Of a stretch of DNA of 64,000 bases, positions 7,508 through 16,723 are shown in pieces (position 1 is the first letter of the stretch; the number at the start of each line of letters is the position of its first letter). Under the pieces are notes generated by a model, which saw nothing but the letters and a program-made list of their open reading frames with translations, was not told where the DNA came from and searched no databases. Both the position numbers and the translations under genes were made by a program. Source of the DNA: Streptomyces sp. NBC_01231 (GTDB lineage Bacteria; Actinomycetota; Actinomycetes; Streptomycetales; Streptomycetaceae); contig CP108521.1 in the NCBI GenBank assembly GCA_035999765.1, forward strand, positions 6,510,001 through 6,574,000. The letters are read 5' to 3'.

Positions 7508-8986
7508 ATGTCCCTTCCGCTCGCGGCCGCCACGACCCCCGAAGCCCCACCTCACACCGGCGGCCTGCTCCTTCTCATCGACGGCACGGCCGGCCTCCTG
7601 ACCGTCGCCGCCATCGGCATAGCGCTCCTGCTGTTCCTCATCATCAAGACGAGACTCCAGCCGTTCGTCGCGCTGCTCGCGGTCTCCATAGCCGTCGGCC
7701 TGCTGGCCGGTCTGTCGGTCACCGAACTCTTCGGCACCGTCCAACGATCGGACGCGGTGTCCACCATCGAGTCCGGCATGGGCGGCATCCTCGGTCATGT
7801 CGCCATCATCATCGGCCTGGGCACCATGCTCGGCGCGATCCTCGAAGTCAGCGGCGGGGCCGAGGTGTTGGCGTCCCGGTTGCTGTACCTGTTCGGGGAG
7901 AAGCGCGCCCCGCTCGCGATGGGCATGACCGGCCTCATCTTCGGCATCCCGGTCTTCTTCGACGTCGGCATCTTCGTCCTCGCGCCGATCGTGTACGCCG
8001 CGGCCAAGCGATCCGGCAAATCGATCCTGCTGTACTGCCTGCCCCTGCTGGCCGGCCTGTCGATGACCCACGCGTTCCTGCCCCCGCACCCCGGCCCGGT
8101 CGCGGCGGCCGGTCTCCTGCACGTCGACCTCGGCTGGGTCATCCTGATGGGCGTCATCTGCGGCATCCCGGCCGTGCTGGCCGCCTGGGCCTTCTCGGCG
8201 TGGATCGGCCGCCGCATCTTCGTCGCCGTACCGCAGGACATGGTGGAGGCCGCTGCGGAGGCCAAGCAGGCGGTGATCGACGAGCAGCGCGAGCAGGGCG
8301 TCGCCCCGCGCGAGCAGCCGGTGCCGCTGGGCACGGTCCTCGGCATCATCGGTACGCCGCTGATCCTGATCCTCGCGGCCACCTTCTCGTCCATCGCCCT
8401 GGACCCCTCGACGGGCCGCTCGGTGATCGAGTTCTTCGGCCATCCCTTCGTCGCCCTGACGATCGCCCTGCTCCTCGCCTACTACCTGCTGGGCATCCGC
8501 CGCGGCTGGTCCCGCAAGTCCCTGGAGACCGTGTCCACGGCCTCGTTGAAGCCGGTCGGCAACATCCTGCTGGTGGTCGGCGCGGGCGGGATCTTCGGCG
8601 CGATCCTCAAGGCCAGCGGTGTCGCCCAGGCCCTCTCCGACACCTTCAACGACGTCGGTCTGCCGGTGCTCGTGCTGGCGTACCTGATCTCGGTCGTCCT
8701 GCGGGTCGCGCAGGGCTCGGCGACGGTCGCGATCGTCACGACGGCGGGCATCGTGGCGCCTCTGCTGGCCGAGGGCCATCATTCCCAGGCCTTCGTCGCC
8801 CTCGTCATCATGGCCATCTCCGCCGGCTCCATCTTCGCGTCGCACGTCAACGACGGCGGTTTCTGGATGGTGGCGAAGTACTTCGGCATCAGCGAGCGGG
8901 ACACGCTCAAGACGTGGACCGTGCTGGAGTCGGTGCTGTCGGTGGCGGGGTTCGTGGTGGCGGCGGTGCTCAGCCTGTTCGTGTAG
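7508..8986 (+). CDS. GntP-family permease (gluconate / D-serine type H+ symporter)
   Basis: The 492-residue product is a polytopic membrane protein with family hallmarks GMGGILGHVAIIIGLGTMLGAILEVSGGAEVLA, PPHPGPVAAA and ASHVNDGGFWMV. GntP members carry gluconate (GntT), fructuronate or D-serine (DsdX). The neighbours make a D-serine or D-amino-acid substrate plausible, while the sugar kinase would favour an aldonate. It starts at ATG 7508 after an AGAGGA ribosome binding site, 140 bases after ridA, so it may be the last gene of the operon or have its own promoter. About 12 hydrophobic segments are visible. Confidence 0.88.
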   Translation: MSLPLAAATTPEAPPHTGGLLLLIDGTAGLLTVAAIGIALLLFLIIKTRLQPFVALLAVSIAVGLLAGLSVTELFGTVQRSDAVSTIESGMGGILGHVAIIIGLGTMLGAILEVSGGAEVLASRLLYLFGEKRAPLAMGMTGLIFGIPVFFDVGIFVLAPIVYAAAKRSGKSILLYCLPLLAGLSMTHAFLPPHPGPVAAAGLLHVDLGWVILMGVICGIPAVLAAWAFSAWIGRRIFVAVPQDMVEAAAEAKQAVIDEQREQGVAPREQPVPLGTVLGIIGTPLILILAATFSSIALDPSTGRSVIEFFGHPFVALTIALLLAYYLLGIRRGWSRKSLETVSTASLKPVGNILLVVGAGGIFGAILKASGVAQALSDTFNDVGLPVLVLAYLISVVLRVAQGSATVAIVTTAGIVAPLLAEGHHSQAFVALVIMAISAGSIFASHVNDGGFWMVAKYFGISERDTLKTWTVLESVLSVAGFVVAAVLSLFV

Positions 8987-9035
8987 CCCGATGTGTCTGC
9001 TCGTGTGGCCCCATGTGGTCGTGTAGCCGCATGTA
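8981..9035. repeat. Three imperfect 15-bp repeats at the 3' end of the permease gene
   Basis: GTGTAGCCCGATGTG (8981), GTGTGGCCCCATGTG (9003) and GTGTAGCCGCATGTA (9021) follow each other with spacers of 7 and 3 bases. The first overlaps the permease stop codon. They are not inverted, so they do not form a terminator. No function is known. Confidence 0.5.
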
Positions 9036-9064
9036 GGCGTCTGATAACAAACTGGGGGCTGGCT

Positions 9065-9847
9065 GTGCCCGACACAGGATCGTCGACCATACTGCCCGCT
9101 GTGGAGCAGCGCATAGGTTCGAGCAGCCAGCCCCTGGAAGGCGCCGGATTCGACCCGGCTTTCATCCCCGGGCTCACCTCACCCGTGTCCGGCGAACCGG
9201 CGGACGCCAAGTCGGAGGAGCCGGAGGAGGCGGTCTCGGACGAGGCCGGTTCCGAGTCCGAGTCCGAGGAGGTCGCGTCGGACGCCTCTGATCGCTCGGG
9301 TGCTCCGGAAGCCTCGGGCGCCGCCGGTGACTCCGTGGCGGAACCCGACGCCGACGAGGAACCCGACGGGCCCGTCTTCGAGGCGTCCGACCGCCGCGCG
9401 AAGATCTTCGCCGACCACAAGGGCGTCCGGCTCACCCTGGACGACCAGGAGTGCGAGTTCCGCTGGGACGAGATCGGCGCCGTCGAGACGGAGGTCCCCC
9501 GCTTCGGCAAGCGGCTCACCATCACCGTGCACACCCCCGACAGCCGTTGGTACCCGATCGAGATCGAGGCCACGTCCAGGACTCGTTTCACGGAGTGGGA
9601 CGAGCAGTTGGACGCGGTTCTCGACGCGTACTTCGAGGACGGCGGCGAGGAGAGCGCGGACGAGGACGAGGTCGCCGAGGTCGCGGTGGGCGCCAAGGAG
9701 GCGACCGGCGGGGCGGCGGAGAAGGCCGAGGCCGGAGAGACCAAGCCGGCCAAGACCAAGCCGGCCAAGTCCAAGCCGGCGGAGTCCAAGGCGGAGGCGT
9801 CCGAGGAGTCCAAGGCGGAGGCGTCCGACGAGAAGGACGCCGACTGA
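9065..9847 (+). CDS. Acidic protein with a conserved central domain and Lys/Ala/Glu-rich tail; function unknown
   Basis: The 260-residue product has a disordered acidic N-terminal half (many Glu, Ser, Asp; about 30-115) and a compact central segment of about 70 residues (FEASDRRAKIFADHKGVRLT to LDAVLDAYFED) that looks like a small beta-rich domain. The tail is built of short repeats of the types TKPAKSKPA and SKAEASEE. The GTG at 9065 follows a GGGGGCTGG ribosome-binding-like stretch; an ATG at 8993 in the same frame would start inside repeats and is less likely. No family is recognised with certainty. A hairpin terminator follows. Confidence 0.6.
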   Translation: MPDTGSSTILPAVEQRIGSSSQPLEGAGFDPAFIPGLTSPVSGEPADAKSEEPEEAVSDEAGSESESEEVASDASDRSGAPEASGAAGDSVAEPDADEEPDGPVFEASDRRAKIFADHKGVRLTLDDQECEFRWDEIGAVETEVPRFGKRLTITVHTPDSRWYPIEIEATSRTRFTEWDEQLDAVLDAYFEDGGEESADEDEVAEVAVGAKEATGGAAEKAEAGETKPAKTKPAKSKPAESKAEASEESKAEASDEKDAD

Positions 9848-9930
9848 GTACCCGTACAGGCACCCGTATCTGTACCCGTACTCGGCGTCGGCGAGCGTCA
9901 CCGGCGTGACAGCGCCGGCGTGACGGCACC

Positions 9931-9958
9931 GGGGTCGGTCCCGATCAGGACCGACCCC
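9931..9958. terminator. Hairpin between convergent genes
   Basis: A perfect 11-bp stem, GGGGTCGGTCC and GGACCGACCCC, with a 6-base loop lies between the acidic-protein gene (ends 9847) and the leftward VOC gene (ends 10011). It lacks a clear T-tract, as many Streptomyces terminators do, and could serve both directions. Confidence 0.7.
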
Positions 9959-10010
9959 GACCTCGCGTGCGCCCAGGTGCACTACGTGTGCAGGGCGGGC
10001 CCGATGAGCG

Positions 10011-10391
10011 TCAGAGCGGGTTGAGGCGGGCCTTGAGCAGGCAGAACTCATTGCCCTCGGGGTCGGTCAGGACATGCCACTGCTCCTCCCCTGTCTGGCC
10101 GATGTCGGCCGGGCGCGCACCGAGCTTCAGAAGCCGTTCGAGCTCGGCGTCCTGATCGCGGTCGGTGGCGTTGACGTCGATGTGCAGCCGGGACTTCCCC
10201 TTCTCCGGCTCATCCCTGCGACTGAGGATGATCGTCGGCTGCGGACCACCGAACCCTTCGCGCGGCCCGATCTCCAGCGTGCCGTCGTCCTCGCGATCGA
10301 GCACGACGAAGTCCAGGACCTCGCACCAGAACCGCGCCAGCACCTCGGGGTCGCGGCAACCGAGCACGAGCTCACTGATACGACATGCCAT
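10011..10391 (-). CDS. VOC-superfamily (glyoxalase/bleomycin-resistance-like) protein
   Basis: The 126-residue protein has paired beta-alpha-beta-beta-beta modules of the vicinal oxygen chelate fold: RISELVLGCRDPEVLARFWCEVL at the N-terminus and EEQWHVLTDPEGNEFCLLK at the C-terminus. The region SRLHIDVNATDRDQDAELERLLKLGA is typical of Streptomyces VOC proteins of unknown substrate. The ATG at 10391 was chosen because the family begins at this methionine and AGCAGG precedes it. The gene stands alone. The reaction cannot be predicted. Confidence 0.82.
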   Translation of the reverse strand: MACRISELVLGCRDPEVLARFWCEVLDFVVLDREDDGTLEIGPREGFGGPQPTIILSRRDEPEKGKSRLHIDVNATDRDQDAELERLLKLGARPADIGQTGEEQWHVLTDPEGNEFCLLKARLNPL

Positions 10392-10632
10392 AAGAAACCT
10401 GCTCTCAGCCTTGGAACCGCCGGGAGACCACACGCGAACTCATGAGCTCCCAGCAGTGAAAACAACCCCGCGACCGTACCGGAGGAGGCGAGCACGGGCG
10501 AATGTTTTCCCAGCTTCCCCGTCCGGTCAACTGGGCTGCTGGGCAGGGCCGTTGGCCATGCCGTGGGAAAGCTGACTTCGAGTCACGACCTGGCTGGACC
10601 CGGCTGGCCTGGCTGGCCCCGGATACACCTGG

Positions 10633-11982
10633 CTAGGCGCAGTACTGCGCCTCCTTGCCGATGGACCGGTACATGCAGTCCGCGTTCTCCAGCAGTTGCA
10701 GCACCGCGTCCCGGTTGCGCGCGGTCTCCCGCTCGATGACCTCGTCGGGCGGATAGAAGCCACCGCCGGAGCTGGACGACGGGTACATCTCGAAGGTGTA
10801 GCTGAAGATCTTGTGCGTACCCCAGAGGTAGTCGTCGATCGACCCGTCCGTGATGTACAGGTCGCTCGACTGCTCGGGCGTGTAGCCGTTGCTCGCGGCC
10901 ATCTTCCGGCCGATCGTGGCGAAGGCGTTCCGGTCGTCCGCCGTCATACCCGTGGCCGTGTCCGCGGTGGTGTACCCGAAGGGCCACAGCACCAACTCGC
11001 TGTACGTGTGGAAGTCGACGCCCGCCGTGATCTGCTGCTTGCCGCCGACGACCCGGCTCCGCACGAAGTCGGCGACCACCTTGACCTCGGTCGCGGACTC
11101 GGCGGAACTGCCCCGGTAGGTCTCCGAGGACGTCGATCCCGAGGAGCCGCCGCAGCAGCCCCAGCGGTAGTTCCAGTTGCGGTTGAGGTCCGTACCGACG
11201 TACGAGGAACCGCTGTTGGGCTGCCGGTTCTTGCGCCATGAGCGGTAGGAGCCGGTCGCGATGTCGTACTCGCCGCCGTCCGGGTTGAGGTCGGGCACGA
11301 TCCAGATCTCACGGTTGTTCACCATGCTGGTGATCCGGGAGTCGGAGCCGTAGCCGGCGCCCAGCTCGCGGAGCAGGTACAGCGCCATCTCCACCGTCAG
11401 ATGCTCACGGGCGTGCTGGTGGTGCGTGAACAGCACCTCGGGTTCGGCCTCGTCCGTCGCCACGTTGTCGCTGATCTTGATGGCGACGATGTCCCGGCCC
11501 TGGTACGACTTCCCGATCACGCGCTTGCTCATGATGTTCGGGTACGCCGCGAGCCGCGTGTTGATCTCCGCGTTCGTCTCGGCGTAGTTGTGGTAGCGCG
11601 AGTCGGCCGAGGGGAAGTCGAGGAGCCGTACGTCGTCCTCGCCGTTCGACCGGTCCGGTGCCGCGCCCATCGGCGTGACCTCGTAGCCGAGTTGCCTCAG
11701 CTTGGTGGCCTGGTCCGCGCGGCCGGAGACGAACACCGAGTGGTCGTCGGCGTCGTCCACCGTCACCCCGGCCCGCTGGAGCGCCGTGCGGGACGTGGAG
11801 TCCGAGCGCATGTGCACCTCGTACTGGCGGATGTCGTCGGCGGACGCGGCAGCCTTCTGTGCGCTGTCGGCGTTCGCGGAGAGCGGGGCCGCGAGGGCGA
11901 GCGCCGCGATGCAGGCGACGGCGGCGACGGCGGCGCGCCGTCTGCCGGAGCGCGCGCCCGAGCCTCGTACACGGAGTCGCAT
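10633..11982 (-). CDS. Secreted zinc carboxypeptidase, M14 family (carboxypeptidase T-like)
   Basis: The 449-residue precursor has a basic, hydrophobic signal peptide (about 1-38, ending SANADS) and a propeptide with [18 protein letters not shown]. The catalytic domain binds zinc through His190 and Glu193 (HARE) and His325 (GVDFHTYSE). Glu398 in [10 protein letters not shown] is the catalytic base. [19 protein letters not shown] and [11 protein letters not shown] are family landmarks. It should release C-terminal residues from extracellular peptides. Its upstream region has a TTGACC -35-like box on the minus strand. Confidence 0.92.
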   Translation of the reverse strand: MRLRVRGSGARSGRRRAAVAAVACIAALALAAPLSANADSAQKAAASADDIRQYEVHMRSDSTSRTALQRAGVTVDDADDHSVFVSGRADQATKLRQLGYEVTPMGAAPDRSNGEDDVRLLDFPSADSRYHNYAETNAEINTRLAAYPNIMSKRVIGKSYQGRDIVAIKISDNVATDEAEPEVLFTHHQHAREHLTVEMALYLLRELGAGYGSDSRITSMVNNREIWIVPDLNPDGGEYDIATGSYRSWRKNRQPNSGSSYVGTDLNRNWNYRWGCCGGSSGSTSSETYRGSSAESATEVKVVADFVRSRVVGGKQQITAGVDFHTYSELVLWPFGYTTADTATGMTADDRNAFATIGRKMAASNGYTPEQSSDLYITDGSIDDYLWGTHKIFSYTFEMYPSSSSGGGFYPPDEVIERETARNRDAVLQLLENADCMYRSIGKEAQYCA

Positions 11983-12334
11983 GAAGTCTCCTAGGTTCTC
12001 CGGTTCTCCGGGTTTCCGGGATCTCCGGAAGTGGGGGAGTGGAGCGGGGGGTGGTTCGGCGACGGTGTTGCGGGCCGGTCGGCGGGTGGGGCGTTGCCGA
12101 CGGGCCCCAGTGCGCCCTGGTGCGACCTGGTGCGGGTGTGCCGCTCATCGTCTGCTTGTGGCATGAGCAGGTCAAGAGCAAATAAAGACGCGATGGCTCG
12201 AAGTGTGTGACGCGCAGGGGTCATTGGCGAGGGTCCGCGCAGGTTGCCGTGCGGATGGGTGACCCCGGCGCTCCCCCCTTCCTTCACCGCACGCCCCCTT
12301 GCCTCATCGTCCGCTTTACGCTTTCTTGATCGTC
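11983..12334. other. Divergent intergenic region, no gene
   Basis: This 352-bp gap separates the leftward carboxypeptidase and the rightward Nramp-like gene. Near 11995-12026 it holds short imperfect repeats of the type GGTTCTCCGG. At 12165-12195 an AT-richer segment reads TTGACC on the minus strand with GACGAT 17 bases further on, a possible promoter for the carboxypeptidase. No coding potential was seen. Confidence 0.5.
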
Positions 12335-13795
12335 ATGGCGGACACCACAGACAGCAAGGACAACGCGGCCACAGGGGCGGCGGCCACCTCGACACCCCGG
12401 AAGTCCAGTTGGAAGTACATCGGCCCCGGAATCGTGGTCGCGGCGACCGGCGTCGGCGCCGGTGACCTCGTCGCCACGCTCATCGCGGGCAGCAACTTCG
12501 GCTACACCCTCCTGTGGGCCGCCATCATCGGCTGCCTGGTCAAGATCTCCCTCGCGGAGGCGGCGGGCCGCTGGCACCTGTCCACCGGCAGCACCCTCTT
12601 CGACGGCTGGGCGAGCCTGGGCCGCTGGACCACCTGGTTCTTCGTCATCTACGTCGTGATCTGGGGCTTCGTCTACGGCGCGGCCGCGATGTCGTCGAGC
12701 GCGCTACCCCTGCAGGCCCTGTTCCCCGACGTGATGGACCTCAAGTCGTGGGCCGTCCTGTGCGGTCTGGTCGGCCTGGTCTTCGTCTGGTTCAACAAGT
12801 ACGAGGTCTTCGAGAAGGTCATGACCGTCCTGGTGGGCGTCATGTTCGTCGTCACGGTCTACCTGGCGATCAGGGTCACCCCGAACCTGGCCGACGCCTT
12901 CGCGGGCCTGCTCCCCGTCCTGCCCGACGAGAAGGACTCGATCCTCAACACCCTCGGCCTGATCGGCGGCGTCGGCGGCACGATCACGCTGGCCGCGTAC
13001 GGCTACTGGGTCAACGCGAAGGGCTGGACCAACACCGGCTGGATGAAGGTCATGCGGCTGGACAACCGCGTCGCCTACGCCACGACGGGCATCTTCGTCG
13101 TGGCCATGCTCTTCGTGGGCGCGGAACTGCTCCACTCCGCGAACGTGGCGATCGCCAGCGGCGACAAGGGCCTGATCCAGCTGAGCGACATCCTGGAGGA
13201 CAAGTACGGCACGGCGACGGCCAAGTTCTTCCTGATCGGCTTCTTCGCCACGTCCTTCACCTCCCTGATCGGCGTCTGGCACGGCGTGAGCCTGATGTTC
13301 GCGGACTTCGTGGCGCGGTACCGGACGGATGCGGCGGCGCGGGCGGAGAAGGGGACGGCGGGTGCGGGTGCGGGTGCCGGTGCCGGTGCGGGCGCGGGTG
13401 AGGGTGCGGCGTCCGGTGAGGGTGCGACATCGGGTGCGGGTGCGGGTGCGGGTGCGGGTGTGGATGCGGGCGCGGCATCGGGCGAGGCGATCGCGTCGGG
13501 CGGCCGGGAGAAGTCCTGGCCCTTCCGCGCGTACCTGCTCTGGCTGACCTTCCCCCCGATCATCCTGCTCTTCCAGGGCCAGCCGTTCCGCCTGATCATC
13601 CTCTACGGCGTCCTGGGCGCCGCGTTCCTCCCCTTCCTGGCCGGCACGCTGATGTGGCTCCTGAACTCCTCCCGCACCCCCCGCGAATGGCGCAACGGCT
13701 GGCTCAGCAACTCCATGCTGGCGATCGCGGGCCTGCTGTTCCTGATCCTGTGCGTGAAGCAGATCTGGGACCAGCCGTGGGCGGACTTCTTCTGA
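12335..13795 (+). CDS. Nramp-family-like transporter lacking the canonical metal-site motifs
   Basis: The 486-residue protein has about 11 hydrophobic segments in the Nramp order. The TM1 region reads GVGAGDLVATLIAGSNFG where metal-transporting Nramps have DPGN. The TM6 region reads GGVGGTITLAAYGYW where they have MPH. Thus the Asp, Asn and Met that bind manganese or iron are missing, and the cargo may be something else. Between two membrane segments (about 345-388) there is an Ala-Gly repeat loop of GAGAG units. The ATG at 12335 is the likely start. Confidence 0.75.
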   Translation: MADTTDSKDNAATGAAATSTPRKSSWKYIGPGIVVAATGVGAGDLVATLIAGSNFGYTLLWAAIIGCLVKISLAEAAGRWHLSTGSTLFDGWASLGRWTTWFFVIYVVIWGFVYGAAAMSSSALPLQALFPDVMDLKSWAVLCGLVGLVFVWFNKYEVFEKVMTVLVGVMFVVTVYLAIRVTPNLADAFAGLLPVLPDEKDSILNTLGLIGGVGGTITLAAYGYWVNAKGWTNTGWMKVMRLDNRVAYATTGIFVVAMLFVGAELLHSANVAIASGDKGLIQLSDILEDKYGTATAKFFLIGFFATSFTSLIGVWHGVSLMFADFVARYRTDAAARAEKGTAGAGAGAGAGAGAGEGAASGEGATSGAGAGAGAGVDAGAASGEAIASGGREKSWPFRAYLLWLTFPPIILLFQGQPFRLIILYGVLGAAFLPFLAGTLMWLLNSSRTPREWRNGWLSNSMLAIAGLLFLILCVKQIWDQPWADFF

Positions 13796-13841
13796 CAACG
13801 GCTGAAGGGTGGACAACGTATCCGTGGGCGAGTCCGCGCGT

Positions 13842-15068
13842 TCAGGACCGCTCGCTGCAGTCCGGCCCGACGAGGCGCTCGGCACAGCGCACCCCTACTG
13901 CCAACACCGTGAGAACCGCGGTGCAACCGCCTAGCAGCATGACTACGGACGGGGAGGTGCGGTCCAGGATGACTCCCCCCACGAGTGCGCCAATGGAGAT
14001 CGTCGCCTGAAAGGAAGCGGTGAACAGGACCGACGCCGCTTCCGGGGCATGCGGTGCCGCCTTGGAGAACCAAGTCTGTGACGCGACTGGTACGGCGCCG
14101 TACGCGAAGCCCCACACGATCAGCAGTATCACTGCGCCGATCTCCCAGCGGCCCAACGCTGGAAGCAGGAGGGTCACCGCGGAGATCAGGGCGGCCGCGA
14201 GCCCGAAGACGGTCCGCGGACAGCGGGCCACCCATGCGCCGCCCAGGAAGTTGCCGAGGATGCCGGCGGCACCGTAGAGCAGCAAGAATGTAGTGATCAG
14301 GCCACCGCTGGCGTGGGTGACCTCTTCCAGGAACGGTGTCACGTAGGTGTAGGTGCCGAAGTGGGCCAGCACAACGAGGAACGTCAGCAGCAGTGCGAAG
14401 CGAGTGCTGACGCTGCGGAGCATGCCGTTGAGAACGCCCCACCGTGTGGCTTGAACCGGAGGAAGCGGCGGGACGAACAAGAGCAGCATGACCAGTACGC
14501 CGACCGTCAGAACTCCCATGACGGTGAAGGCCGTTCGCCATCCAGCGAGATCTCCGACGAGGGTCCCCGTCGGCACACCGAGGACGGATCCCAGCGGGAC
14601 GGCGGAGAAGATCACCGCGGTTGCCCTGCCGACCGAGGCCGGCGGCACCAGTCGTTCCGCCAACCCGGCTCCGATCGACCAGAAGCCGCCAATCGTGATC
14701 CCAACCATGATCCGGGAGGTGAGTACGAGCCAGTAGTGGGGTGCTGCGGCGGCAAGAAAGTTCGCCAACGCCAGCAGGAGCGTGAAGACGCACAGCATCA
14801 GTCGGCGGTCGAAGCGTGCCGTGGCCACGGTGACCAGTGGAGCGGAGAGCGCCGCCAGAAAGCCCGGCATGGTCATCACCAGTCCAGCCGTCCCGTCCGA
14901 GACGGCGAAACTGGATCCGATCGAGGTCAGCAGACCGATCGGCAGGATCTCTGTGGTGACGATGGCGAAGATTCCCAGCATCATCGAGACCACGGCCAGC
15001 CACCCCATCAGTGGGGACCGAGAGGATAAGAGTTTGCCGCTGACTGAAGCTGTGGTGGTTGCCGGCAT
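13842..15068 (-). CDS. MFS transporter, DHA1-type drug or metabolite exporter
   Basis: The 408-residue protein has 12 hydrophobic segments. Family features include FAIVTTEILPIGLLTSIGSSF in TM1, the loop ARFDRRLMLCVF, SRIMVGITIGGFWSIGAGLAERLVPP and the proline/glycine-rich motif PLGSVLGVPTGTLVGDLAGWR. These match the CmrA/AraJ/YdhP-like DHA1 group, which exports drugs or sugars by proton antiport. An AGGACGG ribosome binding site precedes the ATG. Codon usage is slightly less GC-extreme than that of its neighbours. Substrate unknown. Confidence 0.88.
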   Translation of the reverse strand: MPATTTASVSGKLLSSRSPLMGWLAVVSMMLGIFAIVTTEILPIGLLTSIGSSFAVSDGTAGLVMTMPGFLAALSAPLVTVATARFDRRLMLCVFTLLLALANFLAAAAPHYWLVLTSRIMVGITIGGFWSIGAGLAERLVPPASVGRATAVIFSAVPLGSVLGVPTGTLVGDLAGWRTAFTVMGVLTVGVLVMLLLFVPPLPPVQATRWGVLNGMLRSVSTRFALLLTFLVVLAHFGTYTYVTPFLEEVTHASGGLITTFLLLYGAAGILGNFLGGAWVARCPRTVFGLAAALISAVTLLLPALGRWEIGAVILLIVWGFAYGAVPVASQTWFSKAAPHAPEAASVLFTASFQATISIGALVGGVILDRTSPSVVMLLGGCTAVLTVLAVGVRCAERLVGPDCSERS

Positions 15069-15422
15069 GGCGTTCCGTCCTGTGATCCGTCCCGTGAAAG
15101 GCAGCGCGTTTCGCGATCAGTCCAACAGGTCTCACCGAAGGGTGGCTGGCAGGTCTGCGACTGCACCCTTGCCCTTCACGGGTGATGTCGCGTTCCCGCT
15201 ATCAAGCGCCAATGCAATGAGGTGCCTCGGCCCTAGCAGTGGTGTCAGCAGGGCGGGCTGAGCATTCTGATCACAGGGGGCGCCCACTCTGGGAACGGCG
15301 GGCCGACCTCGACGAGGCGTTCCTCAACTCGCCTGCTGCATCATCACTACCGGCAACTCAGCTCTTCGCGCTAGCCGATGTAAGGCGTATGGGGCGTATA
15401 GGGCGTTTGGGGCCTGGGCCGG
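15069..15422. other. Intergenic region, no gene recognised
   Basis: This 354-bp stretch lies between two leftward genes and should hold the MFS promoter at its left end. The only structure seen is a tandem 9-bp repeat at 15384-15410. No coding frame with normal Streptomyces codon bias was found. Confidence 0.5.
15384..15410. repeat. Tandem 9-bp repeat, three units
   Basis: Units GGCGTATGG, GGCGTATAG and GGCGTTTGG follow each other directly, just downstream of the DUF397 gene (stop at 15423). Too short for a minisatellite of known type; function unknown. Confidence 0.6.
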
Positions 15423-15614
15423 TCAGAGCAGATGATCGGCCTCGCCCGCCTTGATGCCGAGGATGAGTGAGCGGAGCGCTTCACGGGTGTCGGTGAGGTA
15501 GGTGTCCTCGGCACCGGCTATGGCGATGTAGGCGTTGCCGGCGGGGTCGGTGCCGAGGCGGAAGCAGGCGGATCCCTCGGCGCAGAACGGTTCTTCCCAT
15601 GCGATGTCGGGCAC
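15423..15614 (-). CDS. DUF397-type small protein
   Basis: This 63-residue protein starts at GTG 15614 behind a GAGGAGACGACC ribosome binding site, 10 bases after the stop of the XRE regulator gene. Its pattern (IAWEEPFCAEGSACFRLGTDPAGNAYIAIAGAEDTYLT... LRSLILGIKAG) fits the DUF397 small proteins that pair with Scr1/DUF5753 regulators in actinomycetes. Such pairs have been likened to toxin-antitoxin or signalling modules related to WhiJ/AbaA-like loci, but the role of this one is unknown. Confidence 0.75.
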   Translation of the reverse strand: MPDIAWEEPFCAEGSACFRLGTDPAGNAYIAIAGAEDTYLTDTREALRSLILGIKAGEADHLL

Positions 15615-15624
15615 GGTCGTCTCC

Positions 15625-16476
15625 TCAGAGTCGGGTGGCGATGTCCTGGATGAAGGTGTACGACTCCGTGGGCGACAAAGCGTGGCGCTCCATCCAGTCG
15701 AGCTGGGCTCGGTACTTGGACAACTGGGCTTCCTGGTCCAGGAATTCCGGGCCGTGGGCGCTGTCGATCTGCACGGTGTCGAGCTGCGGCACAGGCCCCT
15801 CCATATAGACGACGGTCTGTCCCGCGCCAGGGAACGAACCCGCGTCGAAGGGGATGACGCGCAGCGTCACGTGCGGCCACTCCAGCGTGCCGAACAGATA
15901 CTCCAGTTGCGCCCGGGCCACCTCGCGCCCGCCGAACTGCATCCGCAGAGCCGCCTCGTGGACTATCCCGACGTACTCGGTGGGGTCCTCGCGCTCCAGG
16001 ATCCGCTGCCGCTCCAGACGATGGGCGAGCCGCAGAGCGACCTCGTGCTCGGGCAAGGGCGGCAATCCGGCCTTGAAAACAGCCCGGGCGTGATCGCTGG
16101 ACTGCAGAAGGCCCGGCATATGGATCAGGTGCACGCTGCGTAGCCGCACAGCGTGGTGCTCCAACTCGGCGATGTCGAGCAGCCCGGCTGGAAGACTGCC
16201 CCGGTACTTCTCCCACCAGCCCCGCTCGCCCGGCTGGGCCATCTCGACCAGAGCGTCGACGTAAGCGTCGTCGTCACAGTCGCAGTTGCAGGCGAGGGTG
16301 CGCAGCCGCTCGGCGCTGATGGCCCGCGTGCCCGACTCGATGTTGGAGATCTTGCCCCGATCCACGCCAAGGAGTCCGGCTGCGTACTCCCCGGTCATAC
16401 CGGCGGCGGTGCGCATCCGTCGTACCTCCGCGCCGAGCCTCTTCTGACGCTCGGTCGGAGACGTCCTCGCGGCCAT
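15625..16476 (-). CDS. XRE-family regulator with DUF5753 (Scr1-type) domain
   Basis: The 283-residue product has an N-terminal Cro/C1-type helix-turn-helix (LGAEVRRMRTAAGMTGEYAAGLLGVDRGKISNIESGTR, about 13-50). The long DUF5753 domain follows, with the landmarks LLDIAELEHHAVRLRSVHLIHMPGLLQSSDHARAVF and FGTLEWPHVTLRVIPFDAG. The ATG at 16476 has a strong GAGGAAGGAGCGGC ribosome binding site; the frame is open further upstream but without family similarity. It is co-transcribed with the DUF397 gene and divergent from the ATPase-like gene. Confidence 0.92.
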   Translation of the reverse strand: MAARTSPTERQKRLGAEVRRMRTAAGMTGEYAAGLLGVDRGKISNIESGTRAISAERLRTLACNCDCDDDAYVDALVEMAQPGERGWWEKYRGSLPAGLLDIAELEHHAVRLRSVHLIHMPGLLQSSDHARAVFKAGLPPLPEHEVALRLAHRLERQRILEREDPTEYVGIVHEAALRMQFGGREVARAQLEYLFGTLEWPHVTLRVIPFDAGSFPGAGQTVVYMEGPVPQLDTVQIDSAHGPEFLDQEAQLSKYRAQLDWMERHALSPTESYTFIQDIATRL

Positions 16477-16723
16477 GCCGCTCCTTCCTCGAAGCCAGCG
16501 CCACTCTATGTGGTGCCTATGTTCTCTCGAAGTGAGGGCAACATAACCCCCTCGTGCTCTACAGTCAGTGATGCACAAGCTACACACAGCAGTTGGCAGT
16601 GCACCGCGCGAGCCTGTCCGCACCCTCTTTCCCTGGGAGGGGTGGGTTCGAGCCCCAGGGAGACGAGCCACCGACTGCTGCCGAACGACGGTCAACACCC
16701 CCACGCCCAAGAGGAGTCACCCC

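Noticed and set aside
7307..8845. 512-codon minus-strand open frame opposite the GntP permease
   Set aside because: Arg/Asp/Gln-rich shadow of a membrane protein gene; no family likeness.
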